In this document: piece after piece, positions 15,616 through 24,089 of the stretch
How positions within the stretch are numbered: position 1 is the stretch's first letter
Layout of the letters: every line of letters starts with the position of its first letter
Assembly: GCF_001612685.1 (NCBI RefSeq)
Contig: NZ_BDAY01000027.1
Location: 1-52,848, forward strand
DNA length: 52,848 nt
From: Nocardia altamirensis NBRC 108246
GTDB lineage: Bacteria > Actinomycetota > Actinomycetes > Mycobacteriales > Mycobacteriaceae
Direction: 5' to 3'
Translations under genes and position numbers: made by a program
The notes under the pieces: model-generated
Told to the model about the DNA's origin: nothing
The model's input: only the letters and a program-made list of their open reading frames with translations
The model's database searches: none

Positions 15616-15693
15616 CGTGCCGAGGGGGCACTGGTGGCGGGAGCTTCTCGGGCGATGCCGCCACCAGAGCCCCGTGATCAGTTGACCAACTCC
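15616..15693 (-). repeat. 78-bp dispersed hairpin repeat, copy C
   Basis: Same orientation and length as copy B. Arms GGGCACTGGTGGCGG and CCGCCACCAGAGCCC pair with a single mismatch; the outer GGGC/GCCC pairs covary with GGGA/TCCC of copy B. Left flank GGATGGTTTCGTGCCGAG matches copy B as well, so the shared unit may be closer to 90 bp. Confidence 0.85.
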
Positions 15694-15763
15694 GGAAGCG
15701 ATATGTGTGCGCGGAGGGTGCGGGATTCGGGGGTTCGCGATCAGGTGAGGGCGGCTTGGTACG

Positions 15764-16558
15764 TCAATCGCGTAATGCTTGCTCGCGCAACTGGTTCAAG
15801 GTGTTCGACAGGATCCGCGAGACGTGCATTTGGGAGACGCCGAGCACTTCGGCGATCTGGGTCTGTGTCTTCGACTCGAAGAACCGCAGGATCAGCACCT
15901 GGCGTTCGCGGGCGGGCAGCTCTTCGATCAGGGGGCGAACAGCGAGGTAGTCCTCGACCAGATGGTAGGAGTGTTCTTCCGCCCCAAGGCTTTCCAGCAG
16001 CGGCAGCGGCGCGTTCTCGATATCGTCGCCTGCCACCGCGTCGAGGGACGAGGACTGGTAGGCATTGCCTGCGATCAACGCCTGGGTGACCTCGACGAGA
16101 TCGACCTCGAGTTCCTCGGCGATCTCGCTGGCCCGCGGCATCCGGCCGAGCCGCTGCGACAGCCGCTCAACAGTGGCGCCGATGCTGAGCTGAATCTCCT
16201 TGGTGCGACGCGGCACTCGCACCGACCAGGTGTTGTCGCGGAAGTGCCTGCGCACCTCCCCCATGATGGTCGGCACCGCGAACGACAGGAACGACGAACC
16301 CCTGGTGACATCGAACCTGTCCGCGGCCTGCACCAGCCCGAGCCGAGCGACCTGCAACAGATCATCGAAATTCTCTCCACGCCCGGAGAACTTGCGCGCG
16401 ATGTGTTCGGCGAGCGGCAGACATCGCCCGATCAACTCCTCCCGCATCGTTTCCCGACGCGGATCCCCCTCGGCCAGTGCGGCAATCTTCTCGAACAGTG
16501 GCTCGATATTGTCGTAGCTGTCTCCGCGTGATCTCGATTCACGCGCCATCGGCGCCAC
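15764..16558 (-). CDS. sigF: SigF/SigB-family RNA polymerase sigma factor
   Basis: A 264-aa group-3 stress sigma factor. Region 2 has RCLPLAEHIARKFSGRGENFDDLLQ, with LGLVQAADRFDVTRG, SFLSFAVPTIMGEVRRHFRD (regions 2.3-2.4); region 3 has RRTKEIQLSIG; region 4 has LPARERQVLILRFFE and the helix-turn-helix TQIAEVLGVSQMHVSRIL. It overlaps the upstream anti-sigma gene by 20 bases, the same order as rsbW-sigF in mycobacteria. It should direct a general-stress or stationary-phase regulon and be held inactive by the anti-sigma factor. Confidence 0.9.
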   Translation of the reverse strand: MAPMARESRSRGDSYDNIEPLFEKIAALAEGDPRRETMREELIGRCLPLAEHIARKFSGRGENFDDLLQVARLGLVQAADRFDVTRGSSFLSFAVPTIMGEVRRHFRDNTWSVRVPRRTKEIQLSIGATVERLSQRLGRMPRASEIAEELEVDLVEVTQALIAGNAYQSSSLDAVAGDDIENAPLPLLESLGAEEHSYHLVEDYLAVRPLIEELPARERQVLILRFFESKTQTQIAEVLGVSQMHVSRILSNTLNQLREQALRD

Positions 16559-16976
16559 CCCGGACCCAGCTGAAATCGATAATCGTCGGATACCCGGAAA
16601 CCACGCCGTCGAAGGGCGCCTGCGCGGCGGCGATCGAATGCGTCAGTGTGCGCACGATATGCCAACCGAATCCGGCCTGACCCACCACGGTGTCGGAGGT
16701 GGCCACTGCGGCGACGTGCACAAACATGTGGTTCGTGTCGTAGGTGAATTCGCAATCCAGATTCGAACCAGGCACCGCGTCGAGGATCAACGAGGTGGCG
16801 ACTTCGTCGAGCGCGAGACGAATATCGGTGACCTCATCGATCGCGAAATCGGCAATGAGCGCGACAGTCTCCGCGAGGGCGCGCAGCATCGTCAGCTGTT
16901 CCAGCCTAGCGGGGATTCGGACACCGATTGTCGTTGTTTCCGTAGAGGATTGGGAAGTCCATTCCCCCATGCCCAT
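16539..16976 (-). CDS. rsbW: Anti-sigma factor, RsbW/UsfX-like ATPase
   Basis: A 145-aa GHKL-fold serine-kinase-type anti-sigma factor. The helix DIRLALDEVATSLI corresponds to the N-box region in UsfX of mycobacteria, and GQAGFGWHIVRTLTHS to the G-box region. Both are degenerate compared with kinases such as SpoIIAB, so phosphotransfer activity is uncertain. AAGG lies five bases before ATG 16976. It overlaps the sigma factor start by 20 bases, giving co-translation of antagonist and sigma. The partner is likely the downstream sigma, with release by a STAS anti-anti-sigma such as the one at 17909-18322. Confidence 0.8.
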   Translation of the reverse strand: MGMGEWTSQSSTETTTIGVRIPARLEQLTMLRALAETVALIADFAIDEVTDIRLALDEVATSLILDAVPGSNLDCEFTYDTNHMFVHVAAVATSDTVVGQAGFGWHIVRTLTHSIAAAQAPFDGVVSGYPTIIDFSWVRGGADGA

Positions 16977-17135
16977 CACCACCTTGTTCTCCGCAGCCGC
17001 CCCGGCGCGCTCGGCGTCGTCCGAGTTTGTTCGGGCCGCCCGATGCCCATTCACCGCAGCAGGCCGGAACAGGACTACCGCGACGCTCCTACCCGTCGTA
17101 CCCGCCGCAGCAGTCCTGAAACCGTTGGTGAAATA

Positions 17136-17819
17136 TCAGCCGACGTCGACTCGTTGATGGGCGGTCAGCAGCAGATGGTCGAATCGGGTGCGCAGCGCGA
17201 CGGTCGAATCGGTCAGTGACGCGAAATCGGCGACCAAACGCGAAGCGAGCGTGCGCAGTTTGATGTTGGTCTCCTGCGAACGCCAGCTCAACACCTTGAA
17301 CGCCTGTTCGGCGCTGACGCCGTAGACCAGCATCACCGCGCCCTTGGCCTGTTCGATCACCGCGCGTGAGGCCCACAGTTCGGGCAGCGCGTCGTCGAGC
17401 GCCTCCTGACGGTGCACCTCGAGGGTGTCGGTGACGTCGATGTAGTAGCCGGAGGTGCCTGCGACCCGGCCCGCGTCGTCGTGCAGGTGATCGGCGACCA
17501 CGATGACGTGGTGGACGCCGCCTGCGGTGTCGATGATCCGGTGCCTGCTGGAGAAGGGCTCGGCGTCATCGATGGACTTGGCCAACGCGTTGGCCACCTG
17601 TGCGCGATCGTCGGGGTGCTTGTGCCGCAACAGCAGCTCGGTGGTCGGGGTGACCGTGCCAGGCTCGTAGCCGTGCATCATGGCCACCTCGTCCGACCAT
17701 TCCCAGCGTTGGTCGGCGAACCAGAAACGAAAATTACCGACACTCTGCGGTGTCCCTAATCCGATCACCCGATCCAACGCGAGAGAATCCTCGGGCTGGA
17801 TCGGCCCCATTTCAGTCAC
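17136..17819 (-). CDS. PAS-ANTAR domain protein
   Basis: About 227 aa. A PAS-like sensor fold covers residues about 25-145 (RFWFADQRWEWSDEVAMMHGYEP, then HHVIVVADHLHDDAGRVAG and GYYIDVTDT). The C-terminal ANTAR domain (VIEQAKGAVMLVYGVS, AFKVLSWRSQETNIKLR) is an RNA-binding three-helix module that promotes antitermination. The start may be the leaderless GTG at 17819, which lies six bases after GATACT, or ATG 17810. It is the third signalling gene in the SigF block, so it could couple a small-molecule, light or redox cue to stress expression (inference). Confidence 0.85.
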   Translation of the reverse strand: MTEMGPIQPEDSLALDRVIGLGTPQSVGNFRFWFADQRWEWSDEVAMMHGYEPGTVTPTTELLLRHKHPDDRAQVANALAKSIDDAEPFSSRHRIIDTAGGVHHVIVVADHLHDDAGRVAGTSGYYIDVTDTLEVHRQEALDDALPELWASRAVIEQAKGAVMLVYGVSAEQAFKVLSWRSQETNIKLRTLASRLVADFASLTDSTVALRTRFDHLLLTAHQRVDVG

Positions 17820-17908
17820 AGCGCAAGTATCCGTCGTACACCCGCGCCACGCGACCAGATCGGGACACGCCACGCCGGAATCGCCGCAGCTCCTGGGTCG
17901 GATTCGGG

Positions 17909-18322
17909 TCACGCGTCCAAGGCGGCTCGCATCGACGAGTAGCGGGAGAACAACGGCCGAACGCCCGCCACTTCGAGTGCTCGTTCGATCTCGCGGCGCT
18001 CGGCGACGAGGCGGACATCAATACCGTCGCAGGCGGCCCGATGTTTCATCGAACCCAGCATCGCGGCGGCCCGGATACTGAGGAATCTGGCCGCCCGCAA
18101 ATCGACGACGACGGCGCGGCAGTCCGAGCGGAGCGCACCCTCCATCGTCGAGAAGAATTGGGGATAGGCCACCGCATCCAATTCGCCTTCGACGCGGACC
18201 ACCGCGCATTCGTGCTGCCGGTCCACGCGTTGCGCCCAGGACCGGGTTGCGCGCGGCGCTGGTCCAGAGCCGTTGCGTTGCACGCCGTCGGCGTACTCGT
18301 GCAGTGCGGAGCTGACGGACAT
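17909..18322 (-). CDS. STAS-domain anti-anti-sigma factor
   Basis: A 137-aa protein with a STAS fold: HECAVVRVEGELDAVAYPQF, then VVVDLRAARFLSIRAAAML and the C-terminal GVRPLFSRYSS. In canonical anti-anti-sigma factors the phosphorylated Ser lies in D-S-S/x-G; here the site reads FLSIRAAAML, so a Ser remains but the preceding Asp and following Gly are replaced. Regulation by phosphorylation is therefore uncertain. GGGAGG lies seven bases before ATG 18322. Likely partner of the anti-sigma factor at 16539-16976. Confidence 0.8.
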   Translation of the reverse strand: MSVSSALHEYADGVQRNGSGPAPRATRSWAQRVDRQHECAVVRVEGELDAVAYPQFFSTMEGALRSDCRAVVVDLRAARFLSIRAAAMLGSMKHRAACDGIDVRLVAERREIERALEVAGVRPLFSRYSSMRAALDA

Positions 18323-18548
18323 ACTGAGCCTCCCGAGCAAGGGGGGATGTCCGGCCCGACACGAAAGGTCAACCGGCGGAATGGGGGTGGCGACCGTCGC
18401 AGCAGTGCGGATCGGTTGTTGCTACGGTCCCATCGGCGGGTTGTGGCAGGTGGTACGCCAGCGTCGAACCGGGGTCGGCTGTAGTCTCAACCTTCTTACA
18501 GTCTTGCACGGCTCGCCGCCGATGTCACAGACTGGCCGGATGCGGGCG

Positions 18549-19394
18549 TCAGCGCGTGGCATTGATCGCCGCCGCGGCGGCGGCCATGGTTTGAGCGCGG
18601 TAGCTCGCACCATACAAGACCACGTGAACCAGCAAGTGGTGCAGTTGATGCAGTGGGATGCGGGCGCGCCAACCATCGGCGAGTGGGTGAATCTCGTTGT
18701 AGGCGGCTCGGATTCGATCCAGATGCGGGGCGCCGAACAACGCGAGCATGGCCAGGTCGGTTTCGCGGTGGCCGCCGTGAGCGGCGGGATCGATGAGCAT
18801 GGCGCGTTCAGCGGTCCAGCGGATGTTGCCGGACCAGAGATCGCCGTGGATTCGCGCGGGCGGTTCTGGCGGGCCCGCCAGGGTGTCGATGCGCTCGATT
18901 ACCTGCTCCAGCAAGGCGATTCCGTCGCGCCCGAGGCCGGCCGCGGCGCGAGGTAGGTAGGGCGCGAGGCGATGTTCGGCGTACCAGCGGGGCCATGGAC
19001 CGGTGGAGCGGGCGTTGTCCAGTGGCAGTTCGGCGATCCAGCCGGGCCATGGCGCGCCGAATTCGTCGGGCGAATGCGCGTGCAGCGCGGCGAGCTCGCG
19101 GCCGAAACGTTCGGCGGCGGCCGGGGTCGGATCGATGGCGGCCAGCCATGGCAGCACGATCATCCGGTCGTCCGCAGCCAGTACCTCGGGGACGAGGTCG
19201 GAGCGGCCGAGCCAGCGCAGGCCTGCGGCTTCGGCGGCGAAGACCGCGGTCGGCTCGGCGGACACCTTCGCGAACAGTGCGCGTCCATCGGCCATGGTGA
19301 TGCGGTGCATGGTCCAGGCGTGCGAAACGCCGAGGTCAGCGGTGGCGCGAACCTCGGCGCCGAGCACCGTGGCGACGTGGTCGGCGAGGCTCAT
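18549..19394 (-). CDS. Fructosamine kinase-like protein
   Basis: A 281-aa protein kinase-like fold enzyme of the fructosamine/ketosamine-3-kinase family. Visible are AWTMHRITMADGRALFAKVS (nucleotide-binding Lys), FAAEAAGLRWLG (alphaC Glu), the catalytic loop IHGDLWSGNIRW and the metal site LIDPAAHGGHRETDLAML. These enzymes phosphorylate Amadori products and repair glycated proteins. Its ATG overlaps the stop of the XRE regulator by four bases, so both are co-translated. Normal length. Confidence 0.85.
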   Translation of the reverse strand: MSLADHVATVLGAEVRATADLGVSHAWTMHRITMADGRALFAKVSAEPTAVFAAEAAGLRWLGRSDLVPEVLAADDRMIVLPWLAAIDPTPAAAERFGRELAALHAHSPDEFGAPWPGWIAELPLDNARSTGPWPRWYAEHRLAPYLPRAAAGLGRDGIALLEQVIERIDTLAGPPEPPARIHGDLWSGNIRWTAERAMLIDPAAHGGHRETDLAMLALFGAPHLDRIRAAYNEIHPLADGWRARIPLHQLHHLLVHVVLYGASYRAQTMAAAAAAINATR

Positions 19395-20164
19395 CGGGCG
19401 GTGAGGAGCTTCATGGTGTCCTCGTCGGCGGGGAAGAACGATTCGATGGCGAGTTCGGCGACCGTCACGTTCATCGGTGTGCCGAATACCGTGGTCACGC
19501 TGATGAAAGACAGTTCGTTGCCGTCGCGGAGCAATCGAAGCGGGACGACCGTCTGATCCGGCTCCGGCAACGTCAGCTCGGTGGCACCGCCTGGGTAGGA
19601 ACGTAATTCGTCGCGCAGCTCGATCAGCTCTGCCGCACCGGTGACCTCGATCTGGCGCGAAAGCCTGGCAAGGATGTGGGCGCGCCATTCCGCGAGATTG
19701 GCGATGCTGCCTGCCATGCCGTCGGGATGCAGGCTCAGCCGCAGCGCGTTCACCGGCGGGGCCAGCAGCGCGGGATCGATGCCGGTGAGCAGTTGCGCGA
19801 CACCGGCGTTGGCGTCGACCATGGTCCAGCTCTGGTCGATGGCCAGGGCCGGATACGGCTCATGACCGACCAGGATCTGCCGCATCGCGCGGCGCACCGC
19901 GTCCATCGCGGGAGTATCGAGCGACGGTTCCGCATAGACGGGGGCGTAGCCCGCGGCGAGCAACAGCCGATTGCGTTCGCGCAGTGGGATTTCCAGATGT
20001 TCGCTCAGGTGAACGAGCATCGTCCGGCTCGGCGTTGCGCGACCGGTCTCGATGAAACTGAGATGACGCGCCGACGTCTCGGCCCGCCCCGCCAATTCCA
20101 GCTGGCTGAGCCTGCGCTCCAGCCGCCAGTGTCGCAGCAGGTCGCCGGCTGTCTGAGTGCTCAC
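19391..20164 (-). CDS. XRE-family regulator with MmyB-like ligand domain
   Basis: A 257-aa regulator. Residues 5-60 are an HTH (LLRHWRLERRLSQLELAGRA, RHLSFIETGRATPSRTML); the rest (YAEPSLDTPAMDAVRRAM, PALAIDQSWTMVDANAGV, WRAHILARLSRQI, VTTVFGTPMNVTVAELAIE) is the C-terminal domain of MmyB-type regulators, a PAS-like fold thought to bind fatty acids or other ligands. GTG start. It overlaps the kinase gene by four bases, which suggests a common function or autoregulation. Confidence 0.85.
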   Translation of the reverse strand: MSTQTAGDLLRHWRLERRLSQLELAGRAETSARHLSFIETGRATPSRTMLVHLSEHLEIPLRERNRLLLAAGYAPVYAEPSLDTPAMDAVRRAMRQILVGHEPYPALAIDQSWTMVDANAGVAQLLTGIDPALLAPPVNALRLSLHPDGMAGSIANLAEWRAHILARLSRQIEVTGAAELIELRDELRSYPGGATELTLPEPDQTVVPLRLLRDGNELSFISVTTVFGTPMNVTVAELAIESFFPADEDTMKLLTAR

Positions 20165-20228
20165 TCCCCGATCCTACGAACTGGCCGCGATCAGGACGAT
20201 TACCTGGCAGGTAATGGTGGCGAACCGG

Positions 20229-21905
20229 TCAGCGGACGGTGACGACGCGACTGTGCCAGCCGGTGGCGCCGTCGGGGAACGGCGGGGTGCGGCGATCGGT
20301 TTGGGTGTTGCCGTCGCGGTCGGTGGCGCGGACGCGGAGGGTATGCAGGCCGGGCGCCGCGGTCCAGAGCCAGCGCCATTGGCGCCAAGTGTCGGTGGAG
20401 TATTCGTCGGCCAGTGTCGCCTGCTGCCACGGTTCGTTGTCGACCTGGACTTCGACGCCGTCGATGCCGCGCTGTTGAGCCCACGCGACACCGGCGACGG
20501 TGACGACGCCTGCCGGGACGGTGGCGAAGGACGCGGGCACATCGATGCGCGATGCCGTCTTGACGGGTGCTTGTGCAGCCCAGCCACGTTCGGTCCAGTA
20601 CGCCTCGGCGCGGTCGAATCGAGTGAGCTCGAGATCGATGACCCACTTGGTGGCGGACACATAGCCGTACAGGCCGGGAACGATCAGCCGGGCGGGATAT
20701 CCGTGGGCGATCGGCAACGGTTCGCCGTTCATGCCGACCGCCAGCAGTGCGTCCCGACCATCGGTGACCGCGGAAACCGGTGTGCTCGCTGTGAACCCGT
20801 CGATACTGCGCGACAGCAGCATGTCGGCCTCGGGTCGCACCCCTGCCTCCGCGAGCAGCTCCTCCAGTGGATACCCGGTCCACACCGCGGTGCCCGCCAG
20901 CTCGCCCCCGACCTCGTTGGACACACACGTCATAGTGATCACCCGCTCGACTGCAGTCCGCTGGCGCAGCGCAGCAAAGTCCAATTCCATTGGGCGCTCG
21001 ACCATCCCGTGGATCCGCAGTCGCCACTCCGCACTCGGCAACGCGGGCAGCTGCAACGCCGTGTCGACCCGGTAGAACCGCTCGTTCGGCGTCACGAACT
21101 CCGTAACCCCCGGAACCCCCACCCGGACACCGGATCCCGCCACCGGAGCGGCCGCAGTCGGCCGCGGCACCAGGAACCGCGCCCGATCAGCCACGACATC
21201 CCGCAACCGAGCACCGACCCACTGCCCCGCGACAGCCGCCCCGACCACAACAGCCCCCACCCCAGCAGCCAGCGCAAGGAATCGCCGCCGCGAAGGTACG
21301 ACCTCCCCGCCGGTATCGGTGGTCGATCCACTGTGCAACACCGATTCACCACGTGGCGCCCGTGCGGCGGCCGGCGCGGCGACACTCAACTCAGCGTTGT
21401 TCAGCTCAGCGGTCCCCGGCGCAGCGCTCCCCGGCTGAGCGTTCCCCGGCACGTTGGTCACGAGGAGCAGCAGAACGACGATACCGGCCACCACTCCGAC
21501 CAGGGTCGGGAGCGCGAACCATGGTGTGGCCGTTGGTCGTTGCAATGCTGCCCACACTACTACGCCGCCGAGTAGGACGAGGAGTCCGCTGCCTGCTCGT
21601 GGCCTGCGGCGGGCGAATATGCCGAGCAGCATTGCGAAGACGATCATCACCGCCGCCATCGACACGAACAGGGCCAGTTTGTCGTTGGTCCCGAACTGCC
21701 GAATCGCCGCATCCTTCAGCGCATGTGGCGTGTGGTCAACCACCGCGGCGCCGATCGCATAGAACGGCGACGCCGCCGGATCGATCAGGGCGGCAACCAC
21801 ATGGCCGATGCCGAGCACGCTCAGCGCCGCCAGCAGTCCGGCTATGGCTGCGGCAGCAGTGCTCCACAGCCTCGAATACCTGTCGGAGGCATGACTTTTC
21901 ACCAT
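20229..21905 (-). CDS. Membrane molybdopterin-dependent oxidoreductase (sulfite oxidase family)
   Basis: A 558-aa protein. The N-terminal 170 residues hold about four or five transmembrane helices, with a further one at about 225-245 (RRRFLALAAGVGAVVVGAAV). The Mo-cofactor domain has the ligand Cys in TMTCVSNEVGG, then DMLLSRSIDGFTAS, HGYPARLIVPGLYGYVSATKW, and a C-terminal dimerisation domain (GVAWAQQRGIDGVEVQVDNEPW, WRQWRWLWTAAPG). Catalytic domain probably outside the membrane. It follows rskA by 50 bases on the same strand; membrane molybdopterin oxidoreductases also occur next to sigK-rskA in mycobacteria, so it is a likely SigK target. Confidence 0.9.
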   Translation of the reverse strand: MVKSHASDRYSRLWSTAAAAIAGLLAALSVLGIGHVVAALIDPAASPFYAIGAAVVDHTPHALKDAAIRQFGTNDKLALFVSMAAVMIVFAMLLGIFARRRPRAGSGLLVLLGGVVVWAALQRPTATPWFALPTLVGVVAGIVVLLLLVTNVPGNAQPGSAAPGTAELNNAELSVAAPAAARAPRGESVLHSGSTTDTGGEVVPSRRRFLALAAGVGAVVVGAAVAGQWVGARLRDVVADRARFLVPRPTAAAPVAGSGVRVGVPGVTEFVTPNERFYRVDTALQLPALPSAEWRLRIHGMVERPMELDFAALRQRTAVERVITMTCVSNEVGGELAGTAVWTGYPLEELLAEAGVRPEADMLLSRSIDGFTASTPVSAVTDGRDALLAVGMNGEPLPIAHGYPARLIVPGLYGYVSATKWVIDLELTRFDRAEAYWTERGWAAQAPVKTASRIDVPASFATVPAGVVTVAGVAWAQQRGIDGVEVQVDNEPWQQATLADEYSTDTWRQWRWLWTAAPGLHTLRVRATDRDGNTQTDRRTPPFPDGATGWHSRVVTVR

Positions 21906-21955
21906 CGCTTGCTCATTTCAAAGGTCGGCGGCTGCCCGACCGCGACGATGGCGGG

Positions 21956-22699
21956 TCAGGCGAGATTCACGCTGGCGATCGGCGGCGTGGTCGGCTGTCG
22001 TGATCCGGCAGCGGGTTCCACGGTGACGGCCAGGGTGTCGATCAGGTCGAAGTAGGTCACCAGGACGGGACCGGAGGACGGCAGCGTCGTCAGCACGCCG
22101 GCAGAGTGGGCCGTCCCGCCGAGCGGTACCAGCCACAGCTGATACGAGCTGCCCGGACTCGGTCCAGGGACGGACTCGAAGGCGGCAGTGGCAGCACTGA
22201 TTCGTCTCGACGTGTGGATCGTGAGGGTGCCGCCGCCCTCGACCGGCACCGTCCGCACCACGACATCCGGCTGCGCGAGCACCAGTTGCGCGGTCAGCGC
22301 GGGCGGACCGTCCTCGGTGCGCTGCGCGAGCACACCAACGGCCGACCCGATGGCCACCAGTACTGCGACGGCCGCCGCGAGCCAGCGCAGTCGCCGACTG
22401 CCGAAACCACCAGCCCGGTGCGGCTTCTCGGGCGAATCGTCGAGGGCACGCAAGAGCGCGCTCTCCAACGTGGGCGGCGGTGCGACCGCGTCGAGCACCG
22501 TGAGCGCGGCCAATGCTTCGCGCACGCTCGACACGATGCCGGTGAACGCGGTGGCGATGACCGGGTCCGCGTCGCGGAGTCGCTGCTCGATGCGGCGGCG
22601 CTCGAGTTCGGCGATCGCGTCCATCGCATACGGGTAGGCCAGCTCGAGCAGGTCCGTACCGGGCCGCTCGCGCTCAGTCATGGCCCACCACAGGCTCAT
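21956..22699 (-). CDS. rskA: Anti-sigma-K factor RskA-like
   Basis: A 247-aa single-pass membrane protein. The cytoplasmic N-terminus (LLELAYPYAMDAIAELERRRIEQRL) corresponds to the anti-sigma domain, a transmembrane helix is at about 110-130 (LRWLAAAVAVLVAIGSAVGV), and the outside RskA domain has SYQLWLVPLGGTAHSAGVL and AVTVEPAAGSRQPT. It overlaps the sigK stop by four bases (ATGA), the sigK-rskA order. It should bind SigK and release it after regulated membrane proteolysis. Confidence 0.9.
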   Translation of the reverse strand: MSLWWAMTERERPGTDLLELAYPYAMDAIAELERRRIEQRLRDADPVIATAFTGIVSSVREALAALTVLDAVAPPPTLESALLRALDDSPEKPHRAGGFGSRRLRWLAAAVAVLVAIGSAVGVLAQRTEDGPPALTAQLVLAQPDVVVRTVPVEGGGTLTIHTSRRISAATAAFESVPGPSPGSSYQLWLVPLGGTAHSAGVLTTLPSSGPVLVTYFDLIDTLAVTVEPAAGSRQPTTPPIASVNLA

Positions 22700-23349
22700 T
22701 CATCGCTATCACTTCCTGTCAGGCAGGTCGCCAGCCGCTTGAGTCCATCGCGGATACGGCTTTTGACGGTGGGTAGTGGGACCTCGAGTTGGTCGGCGAC
22801 CTCGGTGTAGGTCCGGCCGCTGTAGTAGGCGAGCGCGACGGCCTCGCGCTGGATCGCGGTCAACGTCTCCAAGCAGTCGAGCACCGACTGCTCGTCGAAG
22901 CGTTGCCCGACCTCTTCGGCGACGACATCATGGTCGCGGCCCAAATGCGCATGGCCGTAGACGATGTCGCGGCTGGCCGCGGACTGCTCGCGGCGGACGC
23001 GATCCACGGCCCGCCGGTGGGTCAGCATCATCAGCCACCCCATCGGACTGGACAGTTTGCGGTCGTAGTCCGCCGCGATCGACCACGCCTGCAGATACAC
23101 CTCCTGGGTGATCTCCTCGGCCGCGGCGTGACTGCGCAAGATCCGCAGCGCAAGGCCGAAGACCCGATGGCTTGTCGCACGGTAGAACTCGGTGAAGGCG
23201 TCGCGGTCCCCGGATCCCACCGCGTCGAGGAGTTCGACGAGCCGCTTGGTCTGCGCGACCTCCTCCGGCCGCTCGCGCGGCGGACACGATGGCCCGCCGG
23301 CGCCGGTGTGGCGCAGGCGGATCGCGGCGAGCTTCGGCTCATGCGTCAT
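22696..23349 (-). CDS. sigK: ECF RNA polymerase sigma factor SigK
   Basis: A 217-aa ECF sigma factor: region 2 DAFTEFYRATSHRVFGLALRIL, EEITQEVYLQAWSIAADYD, WLMMLTHRRAVDRVRREQ; region 4 LTAIQREAVALAYYSGRTYTEVADQLEVPLPTVKSR (read as consecutive motifs). GGAGG precedes ATG 23349 at short spacing. Translationally coupled to the anti-sigma gene. In mycobacteria SigK drives fasciclin-domain secreted proteins (MPT70/MPT83); a fasciclin lipoprotein lies 101 bases upstream here, supporting the assignment. Confidence 0.92.
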   Translation of the reverse strand: MTHEPKLAAIRLRHTGAGGPSCPPRERPEEVAQTKRLVELLDAVGSGDRDAFTEFYRATSHRVFGLALRILRSHAAAEEITQEVYLQAWSIAADYDRKLSSPMGWLMMLTHRRAVDRVRREQSAASRDIVYGHAHLGRDHDVVAEEVGQRFDEQSVLDCLETLTAIQREAVALAYYSGRTYTEVADQLEVPLPTVKSRIRDGLKRLATCLTGSDSDE

Positions 23350-23450
23350 GGTCACCTCCGCCACCACCGGCACGGGCGAACGAGGACTGGATCTGCGACA
23401 GTGACACGGCGAGCTCGACTCCTGGTGGCGGGACCATCTCGAACAACGTG

Positions 23451-24089
23451 CTATGCGGCGGGCGGCTGCAGAACGGTATCGATCATGTACACCGTCGCAT
23501 TGGCGGTCTTCACTCCGCCGCAAATCACCGAAGCGTCGCCGACTTTGATGGCGTCGCCGGATCGGGTGACGGTGACGTTGGCGCCTGCGACGGTCTGGTG
23601 CGTGCCCGCGATCTTGTCCGGCGCGATCTGGCCGGGGACCACATGGTAGGTAAGGATTTTGGTCAGGGTGGCGGAATCGGTCTTCAGCGCTTCCACGGTT
23701 GCCGGATCAATCTTGGCGAAAGCCGCATCGACCGGCGCGAACACCGTGAACTGGCCGCCGTTGAGCGTGTCGACCAGATTGACCTGCGGGTTGAGCTTGC
23801 CGGACACCGCGGCGACCAGCGTGGTCAGCAGTGGGTTGTGCGAAGCCGCCGTGGCCACCGGATCCTGGGCCATGCCGCTGACCGAGCCTGCCCCGGTGGG
23901 AACCTGCTGAGCGTACGCCTGGCAGCCGGCGCCGACCAGGCCTGCGGCCGAGGTCGCCGAGGTCGTCACCGGCGGCGCCGACGAGCTGGCGGAGGTGCTG
24001 TCGGACTTGTCGGAGGAGCAGGCGGCACCGCTCGCTACCACTGCCGTCAGCAGCATCGCCGCCACCACCGAACGTCGGATCATTGTCAT
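23451..24089 (-). CDS. Fasciclin-domain lipoprotein (MPT83/MPT70-like)
   Basis: A 212-aa exported protein. An N-terminal signal ends in ASGAAC-SS, an atypical lipobox (Gly at -3), then a Ser/Thr/Ala linker, and one FAS1 domain from about residue 75: DPVATAASHNPLLTTLVAAV, the FTVFAPVDAAFAKI motif, LTYHVVPGQIAPDKIAG, and ATVYMIDTVLQPPA. FAS1 proteins are adhesion or surface proteins. Start ATG 24089 with GAAAG seven bases upstream. Neighbour of sigK and a probable SigK target, like MPT83 in mycobacteria. Confidence 0.9.
   Translation of the reverse strand: MTMIRRSVVAAMLLTAVVASGAACSSDKSDSTSASSSAPPVTTSATSAAGLVGAGCQAYAQQVPTGAGSVSGMAQDPVATAASHNPLLTTLVAAVSGKLNPQVNLVDTLNGGQFTVFAPVDAAFAKIDPATVEALKTDSATLTKILTYHVVPGQIAPDKIAGTHQTVAGANVTVTRSGDAIKVGDASVICGGVKTANATVYMIDTVLQPPAA

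Noticed and set aside
15151..15664. ORFs over the 19-bp array and 78-bp repeats
   Set aside because: They are translations of repeat units (for example QKGCGSTERM) and overlap hairpin arms; the same text appears wherever the 78-bp element occurs.
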